From Pseudomonas cerasi (GTDB lineage Bacteria > Pseudomonadota > Gammaproteobacteria > Pseudomonadales > Pseudomonadaceae), in assembly GCF_900074915.1 (NCBI RefSeq), contig NZ_LT222319.1:1857001-1921000 (forward strand): a DNA stretch of 64,000 nt, read 5' to 3'. The notes under the pieces were generated by a model. That model had not been told where the DNA came from. It did not search any database and was given only the letters and a program-made list of their open reading frames with translations. Made by a program: the position numbers and the translations under genes. Below are positions 1 through 14,249 of the stretch, in pieces (the stretch's first letter is position 1; every line of letters starts with the position of its first letter).

Positions 1-561
1 CTCGATGTGCGGGTGATGTGTTCGACCCAGGTCGATCTGTCGGAGCTGTGCGCCAAGGGCATGTTCAGGCAGGACCTTTATCATCGCCTTAACGTGCTGT
101 CGCTGCATATACCGCCACTGCGCGACTGTCTGGACGGTCTTGAGCCTCTGGTGGAGCATTTTCTCGATCAGGCCAGCCGGCAGATCGGCTGTTCGCTGCC
201 CGGCATATCACCTGCGGCCATCAAGCGTCTGAGTCAGTACCACTGGCCCGGCAATGTGCGGCAACTGGAAAACGTATTGTTTCAGGCCGTATCGCTGTGT
301 GACGGCGGCAAGGTGCAGGCCGAACACATTCGTTTGCCGGATTACGGCGTGCGACAGGGATTGAGTGAGGTGTCGCTGGAGGGCGGGCTGGGCGCAATTA
401 TCGGGCTCTTTGAAAAGTCGGTGCTGGAACAACTGTATGCGCAATATCCCAGCAGTCGCCAATTAGGCAAACGCCTGGGGGTGTCTCATACAACGATTGC
501 CAACAAGTTGCGCGACTATGAAGTGGGGCGCGAATCAGATCCGCATTCAGTCGATAAATAA
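1..561 (+). CDS. TyrR/PhhR-type sigma-54-dependent regulator, C-terminal part (5' end outside window)
   Basis: This is the last 186 residues of an enhancer-binding regulator that activates sigma-54 or represses sigma-70 promoters of aromatic amino acid genes. The visible part starts inside the AAA+ domain (FRQDLYHRLNVLSLHIPPLR, then WPGNVRQLEN near residues 80-90, the sensor II region) and ends with a helix-turn-helix reading SSRQLGKRLGVSHTTIANKL, which is very close to the TyrR/PhhR DNA-binding motif. The reading frame is open from the first base, so the start lies to the left. The stop is TAA at 559-561. TyrR family membership is strong; the exact target genes cannot be told from this fragment. 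It is followed by a convergent small gene. Confidence 0.85.
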   Translation, partial: LDVRVMCSTQVDLSELCAKGMFRQDLYHRLNVLSLHIPPLRDCLDGLEPLVEHFLDQASRQIGCSLPGISPAAIKRLSQYHWPGNVRQLENVLFQAVSLCDGGKVQAEHIRLPDYGVRQGLSEVSLEGGLGAIIGLFEKSVLEQLYAQYPSSRQLGKRLGVSHTTIANKLRDYEVGRESDPHSVDK

Positions 562-658
562 CTCGCTGATTGATGACTCTGCAACTTAACGTCGTACATG
601 CGCCTCGCACCTTATAGAGCGGCGAGGCGTCGTGCACAGGCTGTGACAGCGAAAAGCC

Positions 659-925
659 TCAACCGTTGCTGCAGCCGTTGCCCATCACCTGATAGCTCAT
701 AATGTGGCGTGCGCCTTGCGAGTCCTCATACACCATGCGTGCCGGGACCACTTCGCAGACATTGGGGATCTGGCTGATGGAGATAACCCGGGCGATATCC
801 AGATGCGTGCCGTAGGTATATTGCTCGACACGCGCCTGTTGCGCCGCCACTTTGGTCTGCGATTCTTCGGCCATGGAGAAACTGCTGATGCCGCACAGGG
901 CCAGGGCCATTAATAAAGCTTTCAT
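659..925 (-). CDS. small secreted DUF2790-family protein
   Basis: An 88-residue protein with a clear signal peptide (MKALLMALALCGISSFSMAEE, cleavage likely after SMA). The mature part has the pattern of the Pseudomonas DUF2790 family: a YGTHLDIARVISI segment, a conserved Cys near VCEVVPARMVY, a central DSQGARHIMSYQVMG and a terminal Cys (GNGCSNG). The two cysteines could form a disulfide in the periplasm. Function is unknown; several paralogues are usual in Pseudomonas genomes and some are induced by metals. It is transcribed away from acs. Confidence 0.75.
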   Translation of the reverse strand: MKALLMALALCGISSFSMAEESQTKVAAQQARVEQYTYGTHLDIARVISISQIPNVCEVVPARMVYEDSQGARHIMSYQVMGNGCSNG

Positions 926-1267
926 TGTCGTTTACCTTTTTGAAAGTGAGCGCCGTCGCATCACGTTTTTGACGTCATGGGCTCAGGCGGTCTGATGCGT
1001 TTTTCGAGTTGGAACAACACTGCGTGGGGGCAGTTGATGTTTGCCTTGTTGGCGGATCGAATTCTATGCCTGTTGCAACAGCGCATATATAAAGACTTTG
1101 GATAAGCGCTTTTATCAAAATGGTAATAATCTGACGTACTGCTTCACGCGTGCGGCTTGTCGTCATGGCCCCGGTCCTGCCGGTAAGACCAACGTCGAAT
1201 GGCCCCTGCGGATGGGGCGGGATACAACAGGGGCATAAAACAACAACTATCCACCGAGGTAACCAAG
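926..1267. other. divergent intergenic region between the DUF2790 gene and acs
   Basis: This 342-base region must hold the promoters of both neighbours. I see no gene in it. The acs ribosome-binding site is GAGGT at 1256-1260, eight bases before the ATG. A short AT-rich stretch (catatataaag) lies near 1084-1095. No sigma-54 -24/-12 element was found by eye. Confidence 0.5.
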
Positions 1268-3223
<1,956 letters not shown>

Positions 3224-3240
3224 GCGATCCTGTGACTGAA

Positions 3241-3280
3241 GCGCCCCGTTCGGTGAGAGCCGAACGGGGCGCTTTTGTTT
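3241..3280 (+). terminator. rho-independent terminator of acsA
   Basis: A 13-bp GC-rich stem (GCGCCCCGTTCGG / CCGAACGGGGCGC) with loop TGAGAG is followed by TTTTGTTT. It lies 18 bases past the acs stop. Confidence 0.93.
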
Positions 3281-3560
3281 CAAGTGTCTGACTTGGAAAA
3301 CGGGATATATATCGGGTTGTTACCGGTCTACACGGTGTTGTCGAACGCTGCTTCGTTGTAGGACACGTCCGAGCTTTCTGTGTAGGAAGGTGCGACACCG
3401 CAGGGCTTTTAAACCCCCATGTGACACGCTGGGCTTGCCGGATTAAAAGGGTTTGCCAATAATGGGCGCGCTTTTTGCTGTTATGACAGGTTGAGTCTGT
3501 GTTGCTGGATCAGCAGATACAGGTCCCGTCAATACCGTGTAGTGGGTTTTCATGCGCTTC
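3281..3560. other. intergenic region before the aot promoter
   Basis: Between the acs terminator and the ArgR-like elements I find no credible gene, hairpin with a T-run, or small RNA signature. Short open frames here have poor composition and no ribosome-binding site. Confidence 0.5.
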
Positions 3561-3616
3561 TGTAACTAGTTGTCGCATTGAAGAAATATCGACTTCGAGC
3601 CTGTCGTTAAAATGCC
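3561..3616 (+). promoter_or_regulatory. candidate ArgR operator upstream of aotJ
   Basis: Contains TGTAACTAGTTGTCGC at 3561-3576, where the TGTCGC at 3571-3576 is followed by 8 bases and AA, plus a further TGTCGTTAAAA at 3602-3612. P. aeruginosa ArgR binds tandem TGTCGC-N8-AA half-sites, and almost the same string (TGTAACAAGTTGTCGC) lies upstream of aruC at 9162. The site lies about 140-190 bases before the aotJ start. Confidence 0.65.
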
Positions 3617-3754
3617 CCTCATTCGCCGAAGGGCTGTGAGCTGCCTGCGCGGTGTCACGTACCCGGCGTCGCTTTTCCCCGAGGTTGTCCTTTCGCACAT
3701 TGGGCGCTTGCTCACTTTGCCACTTGTCGTGCTTTACCGATGGAGTCCCTGGAA

Positions 3755-4531
3755 ATGAAAAAGCTCATGCTTATTGGCGCGATGGCGTTGTCCGTGCTCG
3801 CCCAGCCGATCTTTGCTGATGAAAAACCACTGAAAATCGGTATCGAAGCGGCTTACCCTCCGTTCGCGTCCAAGGCCCCGGACGGCAGCATCGTCGGCTT
3901 TGACTACGACATCGGCAATGCGCTGTGTGAAGAAATGAAGGTCAAGTGCACCTGGGTCGAGCAGGAGTTCGACGGCCTTATCCCGGCGCTGAAAGTGCGC
4001 AAGATCGATGCGATCCTGTCGTCGATGTCCATCACTGACGACCGCAAGAAGTCCGTGGACTTCACCGGTAAGTATTACAATTCCCCGGCGCGTCTGGTCA
4101 TGAAGGACGGCACTACGGTCAGCGACAGCCTGGCAGAACTCAAGGGCAAGAAGATCGGCGTGCAGCGTGGCTCGATCCACGAGCGGTTCGCCCGCGAAGT
4201 GCTCGCTCCCAAGGGTGTCGAAGTGACGCCGTACGGTTCGCAGAACGAAATCTACCTGGACATCGGTGCAGGCCGCCTCGACGGTACTGTCGCCGACGCC
4301 ACGCTGTTGCAGGATGGCTTCCTGAAAACCGACGCTGGCAAAGGCTATGCGTTCGTAGGCCCGTCGTTCGTCGATCCGAAATACTTCGGTGACGGCATCG
4401 GCATTGCCGTGCGCAAGGGCGACAAGGCCAACCTTGACCGTCTCAACGCCGCCATCGCCGCGATTCGTGCCAACGGCAAGTACAAGGCCATCCAGGACAA
4501 GTATTTCGATTTCGACATCTACGGCAAATAA
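3755..4531 (+). CDS. aotJ: arginine/ornithine ABC transporter periplasmic binding protein
   Basis: Periplasmic solute-binding protein (258 aa, SBP family 3, LAO/HisJ-like) that delivers basic amino acids to the AotQMP importer. It has a signal peptide ([21 protein letters not shown]). The mature protein begins [19 protein letters not shown] and carries the family signature [14 protein letters not shown], then [15 protein letters not shown] and [16 protein letters not shown]. The ATG at 3755 is preferred over the in-frame ATG at 3740 because GGAG at 3742-3745 sits nine bases before it and because the signal peptide then starts correctly. It is first in the aot operon; a hairpin separates it from aotQ, which would allow a higher level of the binding protein. 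Confidence 0.95.
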   Translation: MKKLMLIGAMALSVLAQPIFADEKPLKIGIEAAYPPFASKAPDGSIVGFDYDIGNALCEEMKVKCTWVEQEFDGLIPALKVRKIDAILSSMSITDDRKKSVDFTGKYYNSPARLVMKDGTTVSDSLAELKGKKIGVQRGSIHERFAREVLAPKGVEVTPYGSQNEIYLDIGAGRLDGTVADATLLQDGFLKTDAGKGYAFVGPSFVDPKYFGDGIGIAVRKGDKANLDRLNAAIAAIRANGKYKAIQDKYFDFDIYGK

Positions 4532-4552
4532 GTCGTCGTCCTTACCCTGACC

Positions 4553-4590
4553 AATGGCGCAAACAGAATTGCCTGGATTGCGCCATTTTT
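4553..4590 (+). terminator. intercistronic hairpin / partial terminator between aotJ and aotQ
   Basis: AATGGCGCAA at 4553-4562 pairs perfectly with TTGCGCCATT at 4578-4587, followed by a run of T. The 15-base loop and the AT-rich base suggest an attenuating terminator or a 3' stabiliser of aotJ mRNA rather than the operon end, since aotQ follows 25 bases later with no obvious new promoter. Confidence 0.65.
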
Positions 4591-4615
4591 ATTCCACGCT
4601 TGAGGACCGCACATC

Positions 4616-5305
4616 ATGTTGAAAGGTTACGGAGCTGTCATCCTCGAAGGTGCCTGGCTGACGTTGCAGCTGGCCCTGTCGTCGATGGCTCTGGCGATCG
4701 TTCTCGGTCTGATCGGCGTGGCGCTGAGGCTGTCTCCGGTACGCTGGATTGCCTGGCTGGGCGATCTGTACAGCACGGTGATTCGTGGCATTCCCGATCT
4801 GGTCCTGATTCTGCTGATCTTCTACGGCGGCCAGGACCTGCTCAACCGCGTTGCCCCCTTGCTGGGGTTTGACGACTACATCGACCTTGATCCGTTGATG
4901 GCCGGCATCTGCACGCTGGGCTTCATCTTCGGCGCGTATCTCTCGGAAACCTTTCGCGGCGCATTCATGGCCATCCCCAAAGGGCAGGCCGAGGCAGGCA
5001 TGGCGTATGGCCTGAGCAGTGGCAAGGTGTTCTTCCGCATTCTGGTGCCGCAGATGATTCGTCTGGCGATTCCCGGCTTCACCAACAACTGGCTGGTGCT
5101 GACCAAGGCCACCGCGCTGATTTCCGTGGTCGGTCTGCAGGACATGATGTTCAAGGCCAAGCAGGCGGCCGATGCCACCCGCGAGCCTTTCACCTTCTTT
5201 CTGGCGGTTGCGGCGATGTACCTGGTGATCACCAGGGTGTCGCTGCTCGCCTTGCGTTACCTCGAAAAACGCTACTCGGTAGGCGTGAGGGCGGCTGACC
5301 TATGA
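4616..5305 (+). CDS. aotQ: arginine/ornithine ABC transporter permease AotQ
   Basis: Inner-membrane permease of 229 aa of the HisQ family, one half of the AotQM channel. Hydrophobic segments include GAWLTLQLALSSMALAIVL at the N-terminus, LVLILLIFYGG and FFLAVAAMYLVITRVSLLAL near the C-terminus. The EAA motif that docks the ATPase is recognisable as GQAEAGMAYGLSSGKVFFRI followed by LVPQMIRLAIPG. Its stop overlaps the aotM start by four bases (ATGA), which implies translational coupling. Confidence 0.95.
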   Translation: MLKGYGAVILEGAWLTLQLALSSMALAIVLGLIGVALRLSPVRWIAWLGDLYSTVIRGIPDLVLILLIFYGGQDLLNRVAPLLGFDDYIDLDPLMAGICTLGFIFGAYLSETFRGAFMAIPKGQAEAGMAYGLSSGKVFFRILVPQMIRLAIPGFTNNWLVLTKATALISVVGLQDMMFKAKQAADATREPFTFFLAVAAMYLVITRVSLLALRYLEKRYSVGVRAADL

Positions 5306-6000
5306 TCTTTGACTACAACGTGATCTGGGACAGCCTGCCGCTGTACTTCGGCGGCCTGCTGACCACCCTCAAGCTGTTGGCGATTTCCCTCGCGTTCGGG
5401 CTGCTGGCGGCATTGCCGCTGGGCCTGATGCGGGTCTCGAAAAACCCCTGGGTGAACATGCCTGCCTGGCTGTACACCTACGTGATTCGCGGCACGCCGA
5501 TGCTGGTGCAACTGTTCCTGATCTACTACGGGCTGGCCCAGTTCGACGCGGTGCGCGAAAGCTTTTTGTGGCCCTGGCTGTCCAGCGCTACCTTTTGTGC
5601 CTGCCTGGCGTTCACCATCAACACCAGCGCCTACACGGCGGAGATCATCGCCGGCAGCCTCAAGGCCACACCGGCCGGTGAAATCGAGGCCGCGCGGGCC
5701 ATGGGCATGTCGAAAGCCAAGATGTACCGGCGCATTCTGCTGCCCTCGGCCTTGCGCCGGGCGCTGCCGCAGTACAGCAACGAGGTCATCATGATGCTGC
5801 AGACTACCAGTCTGGCGTCCATCGTGACCCTGATCGACATCACCGGCGCGGCGCGTACGGTCAATGCGCAGTTCTACCTGCCTTTCGAGGCTTATATCAC
5901 CGCAGGCGTTTTCTATCTGGGCCTGACATTCATTCTGGTGCGGCTGTTCAAGATCGCCGAACGTCGCTGGCTGGGCTACCTCGCCCCACGGAAGGTCTGA
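5302..6000 (+). CDS. aotM: arginine/ornithine ABC transporter permease AotM
   Basis: Second permease subunit, 232 aa, HisM family. It shows the usual N-terminal YFGGLLTTLKLLAISLAFGL segment, the YVIRGTPMLVQLFLIYYGL motif of the amino acid permease family and the EAA loop GEIEAARAMGMSKAKMYRRI followed by LLPSALRRALPQYSNEVIMM. It overlaps aotQ by four bases and is followed after one base by aotO. It would form a heterodimer with AotQ and use the ATPase AotP. Confidence 0.95.
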   Translation: MIFDYNVIWDSLPLYFGGLLTTLKLLAISLAFGLLAALPLGLMRVSKNPWVNMPAWLYTYVIRGTPMLVQLFLIYYGLAQFDAVRESFLWPWLSSATFCACLAFTINTSAYTAEIIAGSLKATPAGEIEAARAMGMSKAKMYRRILLPSALRRALPQYSNEVIMMLQTTSLASIVTLIDITGAARTVNAQFYLPFEAYITAGVFYLGLTFILVRLFKIAERRWLGYLAPRKV

Positions 6001-6001
6001 A

Positions 6002-7114
6002 ATGCAAAGAACCGATCATGTATTGCCGTGGAGTACCCTCGGCACCGAACGCACGCTGAGTGTCTTTCGCTTCGGCACCGGTGAGCGCAAGGCCTACATC
6101 CAGGCCAGCCTGCATGCCGACGAACTGCCCGGCATGCGCACAGCCTGGGAGCTGAAAAAGCGTCTGACCGAACTTGAGCAGCAAGGCCTTCTCAAAGGTG
6201 TCGTCGAACTGGTGCCGGTGGCCAATCCACTGGGCCTGGGGCAGTTGCTGCAAGGCGCGCATCAGGGCCGTTTCGAGTTCGGCAGTGGCAAGAACTTCAA
6301 CCGTGACTTCACCGAGCTGAGCGAACCGGTCGCCGAGTTGCTGGAAGGACAGTTGGGCGATGACCCGCGTGCCAACACCCGGCTGATTCGTCAGGCAATG
6401 AGCGCTGCGCTCGAGGCTCTGCCTGCGCCGCAGAGCGAACTGCAAGGCATGCAACGCATCCTGCTCAGTCATGCCTGTGTCGCTGATGTGGTGCTCGATC
6501 TGCACTGTGATGCCGATGCCGCGCTGCACATGTACGCCTTGCCGCAGCACTGGCCACAATGGCGTTCGCTGTCGGCGCATCTGAATATCCAGGTGGCGCT
6601 GCTTGCCGAAGATTCCGGTGGCAGCTCCTTCGATGAGGCCTGCTCGCTGCCGTGGCTGCGTCTTTCGCGGATTTTCCCGCAGGCGCAGATCCCGCTGGCC
6701 TGCCTCGCGACCACTCTTGAGCTGGGCGGTCAGGCCGACACCGGCAAGCCGCAGGCACTCGCGCACGCCGAGGGTATTCTGGCGTTCCTCGCCGAACAGG
6801 GTTTTATCAGCGGCGACTGGCCGCAGCCGACGCACGAAGCCTGCGAGGGCTTGCCGTTCGAAGGCACCGAATTGCTCTATGCGCCGCACCCTGGCGTGGT
6901 GACGTACCTGCGCGCTGCAGGCGACAGGGTCGAGGTGGGCGATCCGCTGTTCGAAGTGATCGACCCACTGTCCGATCAGGTCAGTACCATTTGTGCGAAT
7001 ACTGCCGGGGTGTTGTTCGCCATCGAGCGGCTTCGTTACGCTCAACCCGGTTTCTGGCTGGCCAAGGTGGCGGGGCGCACGGCGCTGCGTCACGGACGTC
7101 TGCTCAGTGATTGA
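6002..7114 (+). CDS. aotO: AotO, succinylglutamate desuccinylase/aspartoacylase family protein
   Basis: A 370-residue member of the zinc-dependent M14-like aspartoacylase/AstE superfamily, located inside the arginine importer operon exactly as PA0891 in P. aeruginosa. Metal-binding elements are recognisable as ASLHADELPG (His and Glu near residues 38-41) and VVLDLHCD (His near residue 169). The C-terminal part (YAPHPGVVTYLRAAGDRVEV, then GDPLFEVIDPLSDQ) resembles a barrel-sandwich fold. In P. aeruginosa AotO is reported not to be needed for arginine uptake, so its substrate is open; deacylation of an N-acyl amino acid is the natural inference. Tight spacing places it in the same transcript as aotM and aotP. 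Confidence 0.9.
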   Translation: MQRTDHVLPWSTLGTERTLSVFRFGTGERKAYIQASLHADELPGMRTAWELKKRLTELEQQGLLKGVVELVPVANPLGLGQLLQGAHQGRFEFGSGKNFNRDFTELSEPVAELLEGQLGDDPRANTRLIRQAMSAALEALPAPQSELQGMQRILLSHACVADVVLDLHCDADAALHMYALPQHWPQWRSLSAHLNIQVALLAEDSGGSSFDEACSLPWLRLSRIFPQAQIPLACLATTLELGGQADTGKPQALAHAEGILAFLAEQGFISGDWPQPTHEACEGLPFEGTELLYAPHPGVVTYLRAAGDRVEVGDPLFEVIDPLSDQVSTICANTAGVLFAIERLRYAQPGFWLAKVAGRTALRHGRLLSD

Positions 7115-7136
7115 CCGTTCTGTGGAAACCCAAAGC

Positions 7137-7901
7137 ATGAACAAACTGGAAGTGCAGGATCTGCACAAGCGCTATGGCAGTCACGAAGTGATCAAGGGCG
7201 TGTCCCTGACCGCAAAAGCCGGCGATGTCATCAGCATCATTGGCTCCAGCGGCTCGGGCAAAAGCACCTTTCTGCGCTGCATCAACCTGCTCGAACAGCC
7301 CCATGCCGGCAAGATCCTGCTCAACAACGAAGAGTTGAAGCTGGTGCCGAACAAGGACGGCGGCCTGAAGGCTGCCGACGCCAAACAGTTGCAACGCATG
7401 CGCTCACGTCTGTCGATGGTGTTTCAGCACTTCAATCTGTGGTCGCACATGACTGCACTGCAGAACATCATCGAAGCGCCGGTCCATGTGTTGGGTGTGT
7501 CGAAAAAGGAAGCGCTGGAGAAGGCCGAGCACTATCTGGCCAAAGTCGGCGTGTCCCATCGCAAGGACGCTTACCCTGGGCACATGTCCGGCGGTGAGCA
7601 GCAGCGAGTGGCGATTGCCCGCGCACTGGCGATGGAGCCCGAGGTGATGCTGTTCGATGAGCCGACCTCGGCGCTGGACCCGGAGCTGGTCGGTGATGTG
7701 CTCAAGGTCATGCAAGGCCTGGCTCAGGAAGGCCGCACCATGGTGGTGGTGACTCACGAAATGGGTTTTGCCCGTGAGGTCTCCAACCAGCTGGATTTCC
7801 TGCATCAGGGCGTCGTCCTGGAGCGTGGCGATCCGCGCGAAGTGCTGGCCAATCCGCAGACCGAGCGTTTGCAGCAATTCCTGTCCGGCAGCCTGAAGTG
7901 A
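7137..7901 (+). CDS. aotP: arginine/ornithine ABC transporter ATPase AotP
   Basis: ATP-binding subunit of 254 aa. It has Walker A ([10 protein letters not shown]), Q-loop (MVFQHFNLW), the ABC signature ([15 protein letters not shown]), Walker B ([15 protein letters not shown]) and the switch His (VVVTHEMGF). The start at 7137 ([14 protein letters not shown]) fits the family; a longer frame from 6993 runs into aotO. It energises AotQM for uptake of arginine and ornithine. Confidence 0.96.
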   Translation: MNKLEVQDLHKRYGSHEVIKGVSLTAKAGDVISIIGSSGSGKSTFLRCINLLEQPHAGKILLNNEELKLVPNKDGGLKAADAKQLQRMRSRLSMVFQHFNLWSHMTALQNIIEAPVHVLGVSKKEALEKAEHYLAKVGVSHRKDAYPGHMSGGEQQRVAIARALAMEPEVMLFDEPTSALDPELVGDVLKVMQGLAQEGRTMVVVTHEMGFAREVSNQLDFLHQGVVLERGDPREVLANPQTERLQQFLSGSLK

Positions 7902-8036
7902 CGATCGGCAGCGCATGACGATGCCTTTTTATGCCAGAACAGGGCATGCTGCGCGACGCGCGACACGACCTGGATGTTCCAGACCGAGCTATCTTTCCAG
8001 ACTCGGCTTTTGCGGCGATACGTATCGGATGTCCCA

Positions 8037-9029
8037 ATGACTGCCCATCGAATAGGTTTCCTCGTCTGGCCTGGCACCAAAGCCCTGACCCTGGCACTGG
8101 CCGAGGAAGCCTTGCGCGTTGCGCAGCGCGTTCATCCCGAAGTGGTCTATGAACTGTCGTTCCTGCAGGCCGAGGCCGCAGAGCCTTCGGCGGTTGCCGG
8201 TGCGTGGCAGTTGCCGGGTGAGCCCTGGGCGGGGCGGCTGGAAGGCTTTCAGAAGCTGTTTTTACTGGCTGACGAGCCTCCGGCAGGCGTGGCTCCGGCG
8301 CTGGGCAGCGCGCTCAAGCAACTGGTGCGTGCCGGTTGTTCGATTGGCGGGCTGTCGGCGGGCGTCTATCCGCTTGCGCAACTGGGCCTGCTGGATGGCT
8401 ACCGGGCCGCTGTGCACTGGCGCTGGCAGGACGACTTCGCCGAGCGCTTCCCCAAGGTCATCGCCACCAGCCATTTGTTCGATTGGGACCGGGATCGCCT
8501 GACTGCCTGTGGTGGCATGTCGGTGCTCGACCTGCTGCTGGCGGTGCTGTCCCGTGATCATGGGGCCGAACTGGCCGGGGCGGTTTCCGAGGAGCTGGTG
8601 GTCGAGCGCATTCGCGAAGGCGGCGAGCGTCAGCGCATTCCGCTGCAGAACCGTCTGGGCTCCAGCCATCCCAAGCTGACCCAGGCGGTGCTGTTGATGG
8701 AGGCCAACATCGAAGAGCCGTTGACCACCGACGAAATCGCCCAGCACGTGTGCGTGTCTCGTCGTCAATTGGAACGGATCTTCAAGCAGTACCTTAACCG
8801 TGTGCCCAGTCAGTATTATCTGGAGCTGCGCTTGAACAAGGCGCGCCAGATGCTGATGCAGACCAGCAAGTCGATCATTCAGATCGGCCTTTCGTGCGGT
8901 TTTTCCTCGGGGCCGCACTTCTCCAGCGCTTACCGCAATTTCTTCGGTGCCACGCCGCGTGAAGACCGCAATCAGCGACGCAGCAGCAGCCCGTTCGAAC
9001 TTTCCCCTGTGCCTGCCGAACGCGGTTGA
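8037..9029 (+). CDS. argR: arginine-responsive AraC-family regulator ArgR
   Basis: Pseudomonas ArgR (330 aa) is unrelated to E. coli ArgR: it has an N-terminal DJ-1/PfpI (class I glutamine amidotransferase-like) domain (residues about 5-190, HRIGFLVWPGTKALTLALAEE) and a C-terminal AraC/XylS double helix-turn-helix (about 215-315; TTDEIAQHVCVSRRQLERIF, then IIQIGLSCGFSSGPHFSSAYRNFFG). It activates arginine uptake and succinyltransferase genes and represses biosynthetic ones. The start at 8037 gives MTAHRIGFLVWPG as in the P. aeruginosa protein; a longer frame from 7974 is unlikely. It is last in the aot operon, so it probably controls its own level through the operator before aotJ. Confidence 0.95.
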   Translation: MTAHRIGFLVWPGTKALTLALAEEALRVAQRVHPEVVYELSFLQAEAAEPSAVAGAWQLPGEPWAGRLEGFQKLFLLADEPPAGVAPALGSALKQLVRAGCSIGGLSAGVYPLAQLGLLDGYRAAVHWRWQDDFAERFPKVIATSHLFDWDRDRLTACGGMSVLDLLLAVLSRDHGAELAGAVSEELVVERIREGGERQRIPLQNRLGSSHPKLTQAVLLMEANIEEPLTTDEIAQHVCVSRRQLERIFKQYLNRVPSQYYLELRLNKARQMLMQTSKSIIQIGLSCGFSSGPHFSSAYRNFFGATPREDRNQRRSSSPFELSPVPAERG

Positions 9030-9110
9030 TTGCCTTGTCGCGATAGAAGTGCTGCCGCGACAGCTCTGGTCCAGACAGGCCGGCCTCAATCCGTTTAAAC
9101 TGCGCCTTTG

Positions 9111-10483
<1,373 letters not shown>

Positions 10484-10503
10484 CTCGATTGCAACCTTGC
10501 GGT

Positions 10504-10521
10504 GCCCGCCTGATGGCGGGC
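10504..10521 (+). other. intercistronic stem-loop between aruC and aruF
   Basis: GCCCGCC-TGAT-GGCGGGC is a perfect 7-bp GC stem with a tetraloop and no T-run. It probably protects or marks the aruC 3' end rather than ending transcription. No promoter is obvious between it and aruF. Confidence 0.5.
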
Positions 10522-10616
10522 GCCGAACCTGTTTCCTGCGCCATGTGGCCTGACGCCGCGTGGTGCTCTTACTAGCGCCGGTCGTAAAGGCTGGTCGATC
10601 TACAAGGAGTGGCACC

Positions 10617-11648
10617 ATGCTGGTAATGCGCCCTGCGCAAATGGCTGACCTGGCCGAGGTTCAACGCCTCGCTGCCGACAGCCCTATCGGTGTCACGTCC
10701 TTGCCCGACGATGCTGGCCGCCTGACCGACAAGATCGGCTCGTCGGAGGCGTCGTTTGCCGCCGAGGTCAGCTTCAACGGCGAAGAAACCTACTTCTTCG
10801 TGCTCGAAGACAGCGAAAGCGGCAAGCTGGTGGGCTGCTCGGGCATCGTGGCCTCGGCGGGCTACTCCGAGCCGTTCTACAGTTTCCGCAACGAAACCTT
10901 CGTGCATGCTTCCCGTGAGCTGAAGATCCATAACAAGATTCATGTGCTGTCGCAGTGTCATGACCTGACCGGCAACAGTCTGCTGACCAGTTTCTACGTG
11001 GTCCCGGAGCTGGTCGGCACGGCATGGTCGGAGCTCAATTCGCGCGGCCGTCTGCTGTTTGTCGCCAGCCACCCCGAGCGCTTTGCCGATTCGGTGGTGA
11101 CCGAGATCGTCGGTTACAGCGATGAGCAGGGCGACTCACCATTCTGGGATGCCATCGGGCGCAACTTCTTCGATATCAATTACGCCGCTGCCGAACGCCT
11201 GTGCGGGCTGAAAAGCCGGACCTTCCTCGCCGAGCTGATGCCGCATTACCCGATCTACGTGCCATTGCTGCCTGACGCGGCGCAGGAGGCCATGGGTCAG
11301 GTGCATCCGCGTGCGCAGATCACCTTCGACATCCTGATGCGCGAAGGCTTTGAAACCGATCACTACATCGACATTTTCGACGGTGGACCGACGCTGCACG
11401 CGCGGGTATCCGGGATCCGTTCGATTGCCCAGAGCCGTCTGGTTCCGGTCAAGGTCGAGCCCGGGCAAGCCAGCGATGTCGGCAAGGGCGGGCGTCTGTA
11501 TCTGATCGCCAATGGCCTGTTGCAGGACTACCGCGCGGTGCTCCTGGAGCTGGACTGGGCGCCCGGCAGGCCGGTGGTGCTGAGCCTCCAGGCTGCCGAT
11601 GCCCTGGGTGTTGGCGAAGGTGCCAGTGTGCGGATCGTCGCGGTCTGA
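10617..11648 (+). CDS. aruF: arginine/ornithine N-succinyltransferase, alpha subunit
   Basis: GNAT-fold acyltransferase (343 aa) that with AruG transfers succinyl from succinyl-CoA to the alpha-amino group of arginine, the first step of the AST pathway. Family features: MLVMRPAQMADLAEVQRLAA, then GVTSLPDD, the conserved YSEPFYSFRNE segment, HDLTGNSLLTSFYV, and SDEQGDSPFWDAIGRNFFDI. The ATG at 10617 is used because AAGGAG lies at 10603-10608; the upstream ATG-less extension is not family-like. AruF and AruG are clear paralogues (both show the DLTGNS and SDEQG-SPFW blocks). Confidence 0.95.
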   Translation: MLVMRPAQMADLAEVQRLAADSPIGVTSLPDDAGRLTDKIGSSEASFAAEVSFNGEETYFFVLEDSESGKLVGCSGIVASAGYSEPFYSFRNETFVHASRELKIHNKIHVLSQCHDLTGNSLLTSFYVVPELVGTAWSELNSRGRLLFVASHPERFADSVVTEIVGYSDEQGDSPFWDAIGRNFFDINYAAAERLCGLKSRTFLAELMPHYPIYVPLLPDAAQEAMGQVHPRAQITFDILMREGFETDHYIDIFDGGPTLHARVSGIRSIAQSRLVPVKVEPGQASDVGKGGRLYLIANGLLQDYRAVLLELDWAPGRPVVLSLQAADALGVGEGASVRIVAV

Positions 11649-11711
11649 ACCGGACGTTCGATAGCTGATTAGCGAGTTTCAAGGCTCTTGATGAGCCGCT
11701 GAGGAGATAAC

Positions 11712-14203
<2,492 letters not shown>

Positions 14204-14249
14204 CAGTGCGCACGATTGCTTATAAAAACAGATCCACGGAGCCTTGCCG

